A stretch of DNA of 64,000 nucleotides from Chryseobacterium lactis (GCF_003815875.1 NZ_CP033924.1:1054001-1118000); one strand, 5' to 3'; positions 1-8,636 are shown, numbered from the stretch's first letter. Numbers and translations are program-made. The notes: a model not told the origin generated them from the sequence alone.

Positions 1-1
1 T

Positions 2-2335
2 GCAGGTGTAGGACAAGGTAAGACTACAGCAATAATTGATATTGTAAAGCAATACTATGACAGCACTGATTATATTGTTTTCTTAGCATCTCCTTTTGTA
101 AGCCTTGTAGAGCAATATCATAAAGACATATTACAAAAAGAAATTCCTGAAAGAGATGTATTCAGATATGAGGTTTTGGGAAATGAAGAACCCACAGACT
201 TCTGGCATAAGAGAATTCATATAGTTACAGCAAATTGTCTTTTAGGAAACCCTGGTGAAGATGCTTTTATAAACTCCAGTGCTAAAAGGTATTATCTCAA
301 CAGGCTTGTGAAATACTGTGAAAAACATGGAAAGAAAGTAATCTTTATCTATGATGAAATACATGATGCTATTCATAATTTTAAAGAAAAATATATATTC
401 AATCTCTGGAAGTGGAGAAATGTAATCCTGAAAAACTATATCATCAGTGCTACATATAATGAAGCTTCAAAAGTTGTTATTGAGTACCTTGCTGAGTTGA
501 CTGATGATAAAATACAAATTATAGAATCTGAAAGGATAAGGTTCTCTGAAAAACAGAGTGAACTATTTTTACACTATAATAATGAACAGTACTATACTTA
601 TGATGATAAGACCATTACTGACCTAGTAAAAGAACTTATATATTTGGGTAAGGATATTGACATCCTGTCTTACTCAAAGACACTAGCAGATAATATTATT
701 AAAAATAGAGATTCAGGGATTGGAAAGGAATTATATTCGAAATATGATAAAATCAATAATTGTACTTCTGAACTAGTTCTAAACCAAAGAAATGATAGAG
801 CTACACCCCAAAACAGATACAATTCAAGTATGTGCAATGTTGGCACTAATTTTAAAACTGGTGTAAGCATTAAAAAGGAGAATCATGCTTATGTTATTAT
901 CCTACCCCCTAAAGGAGCCAAAATGCCTTTTAAAAATAATTATGGAATATTCTCTGGAGGTATAAACTCCATTATTCAGGCACTAGCAAGACAAAGAGTG
1001 AAAGGAGAAATACATCTCATTCTCCCAAAACCAAAAGATTTTGATTTTGAATCTCTCCACTTTGAGGAAGTAGAAAAGACAGAAGAATTCAAAGAATTTT
1101 ACACTTCTGTAATGGATATTCAGGAAGTAGAATATAAAGTAAAATATCTCACCCTATCATCACAAAATGAGCTACTTAGTGCATTCTATGAAAAAGAAAT
1201 CAAAGAGAATATTAAACAAGAGATTGATTTTGTTAAGACATTAGATAGGTCAAATAAAGCAAGATTAGATTTCCCTGAATACAGTTTATTTAAGCTAGAT
1301 GAGGGAGAAGCTGTACTAGCTAAAAAATATGATTTCTTTGGAAATGATCTCTCTTCTTATATCACATATTGTGCTATTACCAACCAATTTATCAACTGTA
1401 AACTAGTTTCGAATAATAGAATGTCAACCTTAATTTTTAAATATGGAGAGATTCAAAAGGGATTGAAAGAATATTGTAATAACTACTACTTCAAAGATGA
1501 TAGAAGAATGCCAATATATTATTTTTATAATGATGCTCAATTTTATAATATATTCAGAGATGATTTATTCAATAACTTTCAACTTATATTCCAAACTTCT
1601 AGTGGACAAAAGCTACCTTTAAAGAAGAATGGAACAGCTAGTCACAATAAACAATTTGAATTACAACTACTTAGCCTTGTACAACATTTTGGTTACCCCA
1701 ATAATCCAGTGAATAAGTATAAGTATTTTAAAGATGGAGAGCTTCATGATGGACTATATGATAGAAGCCAATATTTCCTTGAAGGTTTAGCTCATGCTGA
1801 AAGAATAAATATTGATGATGTTCAGGACAACCCATTAGCTACTAGAAGACTTAAAGCATTCAAATTTTTATCTTTTCTAAGGCAACAAATAATCAGTTCA
1901 CAACAAACTATTACTACAGCTCAACAGGGCACATTTCAATTTGTATTAAATAAACCTGATGCTGATTTTATCCCACAAGACAGAATAGAAGAGTTTAGAG
2001 AAATGCTAAAGCATTTCCTAGAAGAAGATGAGATATTGGCAAAATATGATTTTAAAACTAGAATTGTAAAAAAAGAAGAAAACAAACAAATTGAATCTCT
2101 ATATTGTATTATGATAGAAGATTTATTTAAAACTGAAAGTTATAGAGAAGCTTTTGGAGAGAGAAGAAATGGTAAAAAAATTCTTCACATTAAACCTATT
2201 CCTAGTTATGGAGTAGTAGATTATGTTTCCTTGCCTGATTATGACTATGAATCTTTACCTGAAGGTTTTTTTGAGGTAAATGCACTTTCTGAGGAAGAAG
2301 TAAAAAATATAACAGAACAGATAAGAAGAAATTAA
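2..2335 (+). CDS. SF2 DExH-type helicase, 5'-truncated by the window
   Basis: The reading frame is open from the first bases, so the true start lies left of the window; the TTG at 176 is only an internal codon. The first residues form a Walker A (AGVGQGKTT). Further on are a DExH box (YDEIHD, near nt 350-367) and an arginine-rich motif VI-like segment (QALARQR, near nt 977-1000), the order expected of a superfamily 2 helicase or translocase. About 777 codons are visible. The C-terminal half has no motif I recognise. It lies at the head of the visible part of the element, before a hairpin and the ATPase/DUF3871 pair, which suggests element replication or processing. A specific subfamily cannot be assigned. 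Confidence 0.75.
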   Translation, partial: AGVGQGKTTAIIDIVKQYYDSTDYIVFLASPFVSLVEQYHKDILQKEIPERDVFRYEVLGNEEPTDFWHKRIHIVTANCLLGNPGEDAFINSSAKRYYLNRLVKYCEKHGKKVIFIYDEIHDAIHNFKEKYIFNLWKWRNVILKNYIISATYNEASKVVIEYLAELTDDKIQIIESERIRFSEKQSELFLHYNNEQYYTYDDKTITDLVKELIYLGKDIDILSYSKTLADNIIKNRDSGIGKELYSKYDKINNCTSELVLNQRNDRATPQNRYNSSMCNVGTNFKTGVSIKKENHAYVIILPPKGAKMPFKNNYGIFSGGINSIIQALARQRVKGEIHLILPKPKDFDFESLHFEEVEKTEEFKEFYTSVMDIQEVEYKVKYLTLSSQNELLSAFYEKEIKENIKQEIDFVKTLDRSNKARLDFPEYSLFKLDEGEAVLAKKYDFFGNDLSSYITYCAITNQFINCKLVSNNRMSTLIFKYGEIQKGLKEYCNNYYFKDDRRMPIYYFYNDAQFYNIFRDDLFNNFQLIFQTSSGQKLPLKKNGTASHNKQFELQLLSLVQHFGYPNNPVNKYKYFKDGELHDGLYDRSQYFLEGLAHAERINIDDVQDNPLATRRLKAFKFLSFLRQQIISSQQTITTAQQGTFQFVLNKPDADFIPQDRIEEFREMLKHFLEEDEILAKYDFKTRIVKKEENKQIESLYCIMIEDLFKTESYREAFGERRNGKKILHIKPIPSYGVVDYVSLPDYDYESLPEGFFEVNALSEEEVKNITEQIRRN

Positions 2336-2337
2336 TC

Positions 2338-2384
2338 CGTCCAAAATCCCTGAGTCTATATATAGGTTTTAGGAAAAGTGGACG
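2338..2384 (+). repeat. GTCCA/TGGAC inverted-repeat element, copy 1
   Basis: CGTCCA (2338-2343) pairs with TGGACG (2379-2384) around an AT-rich interior. The interior segment 2349-2371 matches 7714-7736 at 20 of 23 positions. It starts three bases after the helicase stop codon. It is a 3'-UTR structure, possibly a terminator part or a protein-binding RNA or DNA element. Confidence 0.6.
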
Positions 2385-2393
2385 TATAAAAAC

Positions 2394-2430
2394 AATCCCT
2401 GTACTCTAGTGTACGGGGATTTATTATTTT
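2394..2430 (+). terminator. Hairpin terminator after the helicase gene
   Basis: AATCCCTGTAC (2394-2404) pairs with GTACGGGGATT (2411-2421), with one T-G wobble and a 6-nt loop, followed by a T-rich stretch. It lies downstream of the helicase stop. Confidence 0.65.
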
Positions 2431-2737
2431 ATCAAGTTATAAATTCTCTTTTCATATTACCTCTTGTACTCTAGATAAAATGGTTAGTTTTAGGTAATGA
2501 CACAAGGGGTTCTTTTTAAATCTCCCCAACCTTAAAAATCTATGATTTAACAACGCACGAATTCAGAGGAGGACAACTCTGTTGTAGTTTTGTTCCAAAA
2601 CTTTTGGTATACAAAATTACACTTTTTTCAGGACAATATCAATAGTTTCAGTCCTACTCATGCACATTTGAAGCTAATAGCCAAATTGTAATTCACCCAT
2701 AAAATAAATTCATTTTCAAACTTTTAAATCAATCATT
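2422..2737. other. Non-coding leader before the ATPase gene
   Basis: There is no convincing ORF here. The stretch holds a small hairpin AGTTTTG-TTC-CAAAACT (2586-2602) and a segment around 2654-2685 that loosely resembles 8433-8490. No clear TTG-N19-TAnnTTTG promoter was found. It is probably the 5' regulatory region of the gene starting at 2738. Confidence 0.4.
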
Positions 2738-3700
2738 ATGCAATTAAGACAATCAGAAAGGAAGCAAGCCAAGATTAAAATGGCTTTACAAGGAAGTGCA
2801 GGAAGTGGGAAAACCTATTCCTCATTACTCATAGCACAAGGACTTACAAATGGAGACTTATCCAAAGTAGCCATTATTGACACAGAAAATGGAAGTGCAG
2901 ATTTGTATGCACATTTAGGAAACTATAATGTAGTTTCATTAAAACCTCCATTTACACCACAGCAGTATGTTGATGCTATAGATCTCTGTGAGAATTCAGG
3001 CATGAATGTGATTATTTTGGATAGTATCTCTCACTGCTGGGATCATCTTTTAGACTATCATAGTTCATTAGCAGGCAACAGCTTCACAAACTGGGCTAAA
3101 ATCAAACCATTAGAAAAGCTCTTTGTAGACAAAATATTACAGTGTAATGCTCATGTAATAGCTACTATGAGAACAAAGCAGGATTATGTACTCAATCAGA
3201 AAGATGGTAAATTTATTCCTGAGAAAGTAGGATTGAAAGCTGTTCAGAGAGATGGTTTGGACTATGAATTTACTTTGGTATTTGACATAGATATTAAGCA
3301 TTTTGCTGTATCTAGTAAAGACAGGACTGAGCTATTCATGGGGAAACCAGAGTTTAAGATTTCAACTGCTACAGGAAAACAAATCTTAGAATGGTGTAAT
3401 TCAGGTTCAAAAATTGATCCTACACAAAGCTTTGTCACAAGTCCTACAGGAAGAAACTCTATGCCTAAAATAGACCCAAAAGATGCTTTTGAGTGTACTC
3501 CTAGCCAGAACCTAATGGATGCTACAGAACAGGAAGTATATGAAACTATTCAGAACTGCAACTCTGTAACAGAACTGTTAGCCTTATATAGACAGTTCCC
3601 TCAATATCAGGAAAGTTTAAAACCTGATTATGAAGCTAAGAAAGCATTTTTAATTCAATTATCTAACCCACAAAATTTTTCAACCAATGGACACCATTAA
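2738..3700 (+). CDS. RecA-like AAA ATPase, Sak4-type recombinase candidate
   Basis: The N-terminus carries a Walker A, GSAGSGKTY (about residues 19-27), and a Walker B-like strand, VIILDSIS (about residues 91-98). This layout fits the AAA_24/Sak4-type NTPases common in phages and mobile elements, some of which support single-strand annealing or recombination. The last 80 or so residues are a helical tail without a recognised motif. The stop overlaps the start of the DUF3871 gene by 14 nt, so the two are probably translated together. The ATPase fold is seen directly; a recombination role is inferred from family and context. Confidence 0.75.
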   Translation: MQLRQSERKQAKIKMALQGSAGSGKTYSSLLIAQGLTNGDLSKVAIIDTENGSADLYAHLGNYNVVSLKPPFTPQQYVDAIDLCENSGMNVIILDSISHCWDHLLDYHSSLAGNSFTNWAKIKPLEKLFVDKILQCNAHVIATMRTKQDYVLNQKDGKFIPEKVGLKAVQRDGLDYEFTLVFDIDIKHFAVSSKDRTELFMGKPEFKISTATGKQILEWCNSGSKIDPTQSFVTSPTGRNSMPKIDPKDAFECTPSQNLMDATEQEVYETIQNCNSVTELLALYRQFPQYQESLKPDYEAKKAFLIQLSNPQNFSTNGHH

Positions 3701-4910
3701 TAAAATTAAACCTGCTACTTTAGAAGAAGCATTTGATATTCCAAAAAGTGGCAACATAATAGAGAAAGATTACAGCACAATGAAATTAAGAAATGTATCA
3801 AAGAAACCTATCAGAGATTTATTCCTAGCTGATAATGGAGATTTTGAAGATGCTGAAATATTCTATCCCAGCAGAATGAATGAAGAACCAAAGCCTGAAA
3901 CTTCAAATGTAGTTCAGGCTTTTTTAATGCCTAATTCTAAAGTGCAGACTATATCTCATACTCCTACTGTTCTAGTTGAAAGTGTAGAGAATCAGCCCAG
4001 CCCCTTTATCCTAGCTAATACATCAGAAGTCACACTACATCATTTACAGAGTGATTGTATTATTCCTGTATTTTCTAAGGATAATGAGAAGACAATAGCC
4101 CATCAGGAATTTATAGAATGTGTCATGAGTGCTGTAGGCAAGGTATTTCCACATCATAGTATCAGTAACCCAGAAATCAGGGTTTCTCACCAAATCAAAG
4201 GCAGAACTCCAAGTGCAATATATAAGCCTGTTAAAGAGTTATTAGAGCACGAAAAGACTATTTACTATGAGAGAATGGCATTCATTATTAAAGTTCCAAG
4301 TGTCACAGATATTGTGAATGGTAATAAGCTTTCTCTTACTATTGGTGGGATCAGAAGTTACAATCAGGAAAATTTATATTCAAAAAAGTCATTAGAAAAG
4401 TTTAAGTTCTTTATTGGATTCCAGAACCAAGTCTGCATGAATCTGTCTGTATCAACAGATGGATTCCTTGAAGATATGAGAGTTTCCAATGCTCGTGAAT
4501 TATACACTAAGGCACTAGAGACCATGCAGAGCTATAATGCTGAACTTCATCTAATGGAAATGAAAGAGCTTACTTATGATTCATTATCTGAACATCAGTT
4601 TGCTCAGCTTATAGGAAAAAGTAGACTCTATCAACATCTACCTAAGTCTGAGAAACAGAATATTCCTCTACTGAACTTTAATGACAGCCATATTAATACT
4701 ATGGCAAAAGATTATTATGAAGATAATAACTTTTGTAGACAAGCAGATGGAAGAATTAACCTATGGGATGTTTACAATCTCTTTACACAAGCTAATAAGA
4801 GCAGTTACATAGATACTTTCCTAGATAGAAATTTGAATGCTTTTGAATTTTCAAAGGGTATTCAGAAAACACTCAATGGTAATTCTGATTATCATTGGTT
4901 TTTGAGTTGA
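3687..4910 (+). CDS. DUF3871 family protein
   Basis: The 407-residue protein has a central block (about residues 165-265) containing IKGRTP, LTIGGIRSYNQENLYSKK and FIGFQNQVC. I recognise these as hallmarks of the Bacteroidota DUF3871 family, which is typical of mobile elements and of unknown biochemical role. The first 130 residues look low in conservation and are probably linker. It overlaps the ATPase gene by 14 nt and is closed by a hairpin at 4916-4939. The tight coupling to a Sak4-like ATPase suggests a shared DNA-processing job, but nothing in the sequence shows catalysis. Confidence 0.75.
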   Translation: MDTINKIKPATLEEAFDIPKSGNIIEKDYSTMKLRNVSKKPIRDLFLADNGDFEDAEIFYPSRMNEEPKPETSNVVQAFLMPNSKVQTISHTPTVLVESVENQPSPFILANTSEVTLHHLQSDCIIPVFSKDNEKTIAHQEFIECVMSAVGKVFPHHSISNPEIRVSHQIKGRTPSAIYKPVKELLEHEKTIYYERMAFIIKVPSVTDIVNGNKLSLTIGGIRSYNQENLYSKKSLEKFKFFIGFQNQVCMNLSVSTDGFLEDMRVSNARELYTKALETMQSYNAELHLMEMKELTYDSLSEHQFAQLIGKSRLYQHLPKSEKQNIPLLNFNDSHINTMAKDYYEDNNFCRQADGRINLWDVYNLFTQANKSSYIDTFLDRNLNAFEFSKGIQKTLNGNSDYHWFLS

Positions 4911-4915
4911 GTTGT

Positions 4916-4943
4916 CCACCTCACTTAATTGTGGGGTGGTTTT
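4916..4943 (+). terminator. Terminator after the DUF3871 gene
   Basis: CCACCTCAC (4916-4924) pairs with GTGGGGTGG (4931-4939), with one T-G wobble and a 6-nt loop, followed by TTTT. It overlaps the stop codon of the convergent minus-strand gene. Confidence 0.7.
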
Positions 4944-5530
4944 AATTCATTATATGTAATAAGCATTAATGGCTTAACAATATTTTTAATAGTAATTAAT
5001 TCTTCATATTTTGTTAAGTCATCATAACTTATAAAATACTCTAATGAAAAAGGAGTTTCTTTGAAAAAATAATCTAAATCAAAATTTAAGAGTTTTTGTC
5101 TTAATTCTGTTTTTTTTAGTTCTTCATAGTGTTTTTGAAGAATACCATCAATTACAGAGATATCTAAATAATAGTTATGGACTGCAAATTTGTAAAATGA
5201 ATAATCACTGCTACCATCTAAAGTAGATGTACAATTAGTAAAGTCATCAAGATTAAATAAAATTGATTGAAAAATACATCCATATATTGTTGAAATAACT
5301 GATTCAAAATCATATAGTACTGCATTAAAATAATACTTAACAGGCTTCATATCAGTTCTGTTCTTAGCTTGTACTGCTCCTGTAAGTACTTGATTTTTAG
5401 TGTCCCATGTAATGTTAATTCCTTTTGGCTTATATTGACCTATTTCTTCAAATAGGATTAAATTTGCTGTAAAATGTCCAACTTCATGTATAAAGACTTT
5501 TTTCAATTCACTCTCTGTGTAATATTCCAT
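4925..5530 (-). CDS. HEVGH putative zinc metalloprotease-like protein
   Basis: The 201-residue protein has HEVGH at residues 15-19, which matches the HExxH zinc-binding motif of zincins. It is embedded in a hydrophobic helix near the N-terminus (FIHEVGHFTANLILF). No signal peptide and no membrane segment are evident, so it is probably cytoplasmic. A third metal ligand is not obvious. The rest is rich in Tyr, Phe and acidic residues with no family I can name. It is the last gene of a minus-strand cluster that starts with a zinc-ribbon protein and a nuclease. The ATG at 5530 is the first possible start. Proteolytic function is an inference from the motif alone. Confidence 0.6.
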   Translation of the reverse strand: MEYYTESELKKVFIHEVGHFTANLILFEEIGQYKPKGINITWDTKNQVLTGAVQAKNRTDMKPVKYYFNAVLYDFESVISTIYGCIFQSILFNLDDFTNCTSTLDGSSDYSFYKFAVHNYYLDISVIDGILQKHYEELKKTELRQKLLNFDLDYFFKETPFSLEYFISYDDLTKYEELITIKNIVKPLMLITYNELKPPHN

Positions 5531-5543
5531 ATCTAAATCTAAG

Positions 5544-5645
5544 TTATGTTAATGTTTCTATTGCTTGAAAATTGTAATTATCATTAAAAGGTATAAACGT
5601 TTTATCTTTTTTTAACTTACTAAGCAATTTATCTTTGGTTGACAT
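5544..5645 (-). CDS. 33-codon small ORF in the nuclease cluster
   Basis: An ATG at 5645 opens 33 codons beginning MSTKDKLLSKLKKDK and ending at a TAA (5544-5546), 13 nt before the HEVGH gene start. The N-terminal half is strongly basic and the C-terminal half polar. It lies in the same direction as its neighbours, between the nuclease and the protease-like gene, with short spacing on both sides. It resembles no family I know. It could be a real small protein (antitoxin- or inhibitor-sized) or a chance ORF. Confidence 0.35.
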   Translation of the reverse strand: MSTKDKLLSKLKKDKTFIPFNDNYNFQAIETLT

Positions 5646-5695
5646 GGTTTATATTCTTTTTCTCAAATTTATCAAAATAGAATATATATAATACA

Positions 5696-6655
5696 TTATA
5701 AATCAGGTTTTGTTATCTCATTTTCAGTAATTTCTATTTTCTTGATTTCCCCTAATTTACTTGCAGTTTCACCATCATACATATCAATCATTATAAAGTA
5801 GTAAACCTTGTTATTAAAAATCAATTTAGGTGGGAAGATATTATTACTCTCATTAAGCTTAAAATCATATCTGATTTTGTCAAAGTTGTAGAGTACCAGA
5901 TAACCAACATCTTTACTATAATCTTCTGAATATTTAACAATTTGGTGAAAGCCTGATTTTATTCTGTTTAGTCCATATCCTTTTTCTTTATCTAATATTT
6001 TAATTTCTACTATCAAAGGATCTTCTGTATCTAAAGCACCAACTATATCAGTCCTTCCAGAAGCAGATTTTGGAGTGGAAAAAGGATAATCTATCCCTTG
6101 GTCAAATAAAAACAATCTCAAGTCTTCTTCGAGAATATCCTCATATTCTTTTTGAGCATTCTTGTACTTATTTGAAAGATCTGATTTAGTAAACCATTCA
6201 ACTCTTCTCTTATACTTTTCAAGTAAATAGATTATTGAATTAGACTTGTCTAATTTATCATGAAAAAAATAAACTATGGGAGTTATAATATCATCTATGA
6301 TAATGTTTTTAGATCTATCATAACTGCCAAACATATGTGTTTGGTGTATATTATAATTACCTAATAAGTGGTGTATATATTTAAGTAGCTGATAACAGAA
6401 AGCAGCCTGTTCTGCATCATTTTGATAATTCATATTATGAAATACACCACCTCTGTCTTTAAATTTTACATCAAAATATTCTACATCAAAGTTATATTGA
6501 TTACTTAATTCTAAAAGAAATCCATGTAATATTTTGTTACTTTCAATATTATTAACAAAGTAATTAAGCTGATTTCCTAATTGAGCATACTCAGCTCTTA
6601 CAAGTCTGCTTTTCCATTCTTGCAAATCAGTTCTTAAATTATGGTTGTAATACAT
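5696..6655 (-). CDS. PD-(D/E)XK nuclease-like protein
   Basis: The C-terminal third carries a restriction-endonuclease-fold signature: GRTDIVG (Asp203), a hydrophobic strand ending in VEIK (Glu217, Lys219), then a helix with HQIVKY (Gln238). This is the D...ExK...Q pattern of PD-(D/E)XK nucleases. The N-terminal 180 residues are predicted mostly helical and unfamiliar. The ATG overlaps the stop of the upstream zinc-ribbon gene by one base (TAATG), so the pair is translationally coupled. Its place in a mobile element, beside a zinc ribbon and a protease-like gene, fits an anti-phage or anti-plasmid module, but no known defense family was recognised. The nuclease motif is seen directly; defense is inferred. 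Confidence 0.65.
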   Translation of the reverse strand: MYYNHNLRTDLQEWKSRLVRAEYAQLGNQLNYFVNNIESNKILHGFLLELSNQYNFDVEYFDVKFKDRGGVFHNMNYQNDAEQAAFCYQLLKYIHHLLGNYNIHQTHMFGSYDRSKNIIIDDIITPIVYFFHDKLDKSNSIIYLLEKYKRRVEWFTKSDLSNKYKNAQKEYEDILEEDLRLFLFDQGIDYPFSTPKSASGRTDIVGALDTEDPLIVEIKILDKEKGYGLNRIKSGFHQIVKYSEDYSKDVGYLVLYNFDKIRYDFKLNESNNIFPPKLIFNNKVYYFIMIDMYDGETASKLGEIKKIEITENEITKPDL

Positions 6656-6984
6656 TATTTACCTAAGTTTTTCAGAGTTTTATTTAGCTTATCAAAAGCA
6701 CTATTAATATCACTTACTCCTTTATGAGAAGAAGCGTCATTATCTTTTAAATGAATGGAGGACTTACAGTTATGACAGTAAATAACAGCTTCATTTTTAA
6801 CATCAATGAGTTGAATTTGAATGCCATACTTACATTTAGGACAGTTTATATCTATCCACATGAAGCTAATATTAATCATCAGGGATGCCTTTGATTCAAA
6901 ATTACTTAAATTTTTTTTATAAAATAAAATTTTTGTAGAGCTTATTCTCACGTGAATGTCCTTGTAAAGCATACCCCTATTCAT
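6655..6984 (-). CDS. Zinc-ribbon protein
   Basis: The 109-residue protein has two cysteine knuckles, CPKC (Cys48, Cys51) and CHNC (Cys70, Cys73), spaced as in a zinc ribbon. The N-terminal 40 residues form a basic, strand-rich segment and the C-terminus is charged. It is the first gene of the minus-strand cluster, and its stop overlaps the nuclease start by one base. Such ribbons often bind nucleic acid or a partner protein. Here it may supply target recognition to the nuclease, which is inference. The second Met at residue 5 is an alternative start. Confidence 0.6.
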   Translation of the reverse strand: MNRGMLYKDIHVRISSTKILFYKKNLSNFESKASLMINISFMWIDINCPKCKYGIQIQLIDVKNEAVIYCHNCKSSIHLKDNDASSHKGVSDINSAFDKLNKTLKNLGK

Positions 6985-7325
6985 TTATTCTTCCCCAATA
7001 CCCCCTACTCAAACCAGAATAAAGCCTTTTTATTGGAGGTAAATATTATTCTTTGAACTATAGTGTAAGTTTCTATTCTACTATAGATCTAAATCTATTT
7101 TATTTACTCTCTAGAGACTTTATCTCTATTTTTTTCACCTATCATTCAAATGTTCCTGCTTAGTTTGATAGCCTTCTACTTTAAATGAACTAAGGAATGT
7201 AGAGAAAAAATAAGATAATACCTGTTACTTTTTACACTGCACCCCACACTCAACACCTCCACTTATTCTTAGAGTCTGTAACAAGCAAGCTCTATCATAA
7301 ATTTTTAACTCAAAAATCAAAAACA
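6985..7325. other. Divergent intergenic region
   Basis: This 341-bp stretch separates the minus-strand nuclease cluster from the plus-strand gene at 7326 and should hold both promoters. I see no convincing ORF and no complete TTG-N19-TAnnTTTG promoter. ACTATAG occurs twice (near 7059 and 7079), and there is a CTCTAGAG palindrome near 7109. Confidence 0.4.
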
Positions 7326-7676
7326 ATGGTAAGAATTCTAGGCTACAAACAAAGACAAAAAGAGGATGGAACAAATTTTTATCTTATTGAGGTACAGGGT
7401 GGTATTGAAATGGTATTAAGCAAAGCTACAGGGCAATACTATGCTACAGCTAAGAAATCTACTGTATCAACTACATTTGATGAAGAAACCTGCAAAGGGC
7501 TAATAGGTTCTCAAATGCCAGGTAAAATCTCCAAAATTACTACTGAACCTTATCAGTACACAATCAAAGAATCTGGGGAGGAAGTTACTCTTAACCACAA
7601 ATACATCTATCTTCCTGAAGGTGTAGAAAGTTCTGAGGAGAAACTAGCAAAACAACTTGAAGAAGCTTTTGCATAG
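7326..7676 (+). CDS. Small conserved-looking element protein, function unknown
   Basis: This 116-residue acidic cytoplasmic protein begins MVRILGYKQRQKEDG and is rich in alternating hydrophobic strands (FYLIEVQGGIEMVL, HKYIYLP), ending in a short charged helix (EEKLAKQLEEAF). The size and strand pattern would suit a small beta-barrel such as an OB fold, and it sits in the DNA-processing part of the element upstream of the RadC-like gene. However, there is no diagnostic motif and I do not recognise the family. It is followed 22 nt later by the second copy of the GTCCA/TGGAC hairpin element. Confidence 0.6.
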   Translation: MVRILGYKQRQKEDGTNFYLIEVQGGIEMVLSKATGQYYATAKKSTVSTTFDEETCKGLIGSQMPGKISKITTEPYQYTIKESGEEVTLNHKYIYLPEGVESSEEKLAKQLEEAFA

Positions 7677-7698
7677 TTACTCTAGAGCATAAAGACTT

Positions 7699-7753
7699 AA
7701 TACGTCCATTTTTCCTGAATCCATATATAGGGTTTAACAATTATGGACGTATT
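7699..7753 (+). repeat. GTCCA/TGGAC inverted-repeat element, copy 2
   Basis: A perfect 11-bp inverted repeat, AATACGTCCAT (7699-7709) with ATGGACGTATT (7743-7753). The interior segment 7714-7736 matches 2349-2371 at 20 of 23 positions. Like copy 1, it directly follows a gene end. Confidence 0.7.
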
Positions 7754-7773
7754 GTCATTTCTTTTTAAACAGG

Positions 7774-7829
7774 AAAATGTCCATTCTGTGTAGTAATAGT
7801 ATATACCTCTGCATAAAATGGACATTTTT
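7774..7829 (+). terminator. Long hairpin before the RadC-like gene
   Basis: A perfect 12-bp stem, AAAATGTCCATT (7774-7785) with AATGGACATTTT (7817-7828), around a 31-nt loop, then a further T. It uses the same TCCAT/ATGGA core as the preceding repeat. It may be a terminator or a leader structure for the RadC-like gene. Confidence 0.5.
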
Positions 7830-7947
7830 AATTCCTTATCTACTGGAATCTATTAGAAAAAGTACAAGTTTTTGCAAAAGTATATATAGTAAATACAGAA
7901 ACTCATACTTTTCAGTTTATTCATTCACTAACAACCTAAATATTTAT

Positions 7948-8394
7948 ATGAAAACAAATACACAAGTTGCAGAATTACTTGTTTCTTATTCCAACAATAT
8001 AAGTTTTGAACAAAAAATAAGTAATAGTGCAGACATTTATGATATTGTTATGAATCTCTGGAATCTCAGTACCATTCAGGTACAGGAAGAGGTAAAAGTA
8101 ATACTTCTTAATGATGCTCTTATGGTGCTAGGATTTTACTCTCTATCAAAGGGAGGTATTTCATCTAGTATAGTTGATATTAGGTTGGTCTTATCAGTTG
8201 CTTTAAAGGCTATAGCAACAGGAATTATTTTAGTACATAACCATCCTACTGGAAACCTTAAACCAAGCAAAGCAGATTTAGATATTACTAAAAAATTAAA
8301 GTCTGCGTGTGATGTTATGGGAATAAACCTTTTAGACCATCTAATTATTTCAAAGGAAAGATATTTTAGTTTTGCTGATGAGGGGTTGTTGTAG
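7948..8394 (+). CDS. RadC-like JAB-domain protein
   Basis: The 148-residue protein carries HNHPTGNLKPSKADLD in its C-terminal half, the HxHPxGxxxPSxxD metal-binding signature of the RadC/UPF0758 JAB family. An upstream Glu in the VQEEVKVILL strand could complete the site. It is shorter than full chromosomal RadC, since the N-terminal helix-hairpin-helix part is missing, as is usual for copies in Bacteroidota mobile elements. I chose the ATG at 7948 because the longer frame back to 7777 would run through the 7774-7828 hairpin and encodes an uncharacteristic Ser/Tyr/Ile-rich stretch. The biochemical role of the family is unsettled despite the DNA-repair name. Confidence 0.85.
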   Translation: MKTNTQVAELLVSYSNNISFEQKISNSADIYDIVMNLWNLSTIQVQEEVKVILLNDALMVLGFYSLSKGGISSSIVDIRLVLSVALKAIATGIILVHNHPTGNLKPSKADLDITKKLKSACDVMGINLLDHLIISKERYFSFADEGLL

Positions 8395-8636
8395 TTAATA
8401 TAGGTTTCTCCATATTTTAATATCATTCACACTCGCACATAGGAGCTGAATATTACTCCAAACCATACAAGTTTAAAGCTAATGGCTAATCTTATTACAT
8501 ATATATCATAGCCAAATCATGATATGCTCTTAGCTACTAGCTGAATATAGGGAGCAAATAGTGAATGAAATACAACTACTCAGGAGCTTCTAGATTAAAC
8601 ATGGAGACAAACAGGAGTAAGAAAAGCTCTAAAAAC

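Noticed and set aside
2..2335. TTG at 176 as the start of the helicase
   Set aside because: The frame is open to the window edge and encodes the Walker A motif upstream of that codon.
7777..7947. Longer start for the RadC-like gene
   Set aside because: The extension runs through a 12-bp hairpin and encodes atypical sequence; the ATG at 7948 gives a normal compact JAB protein.
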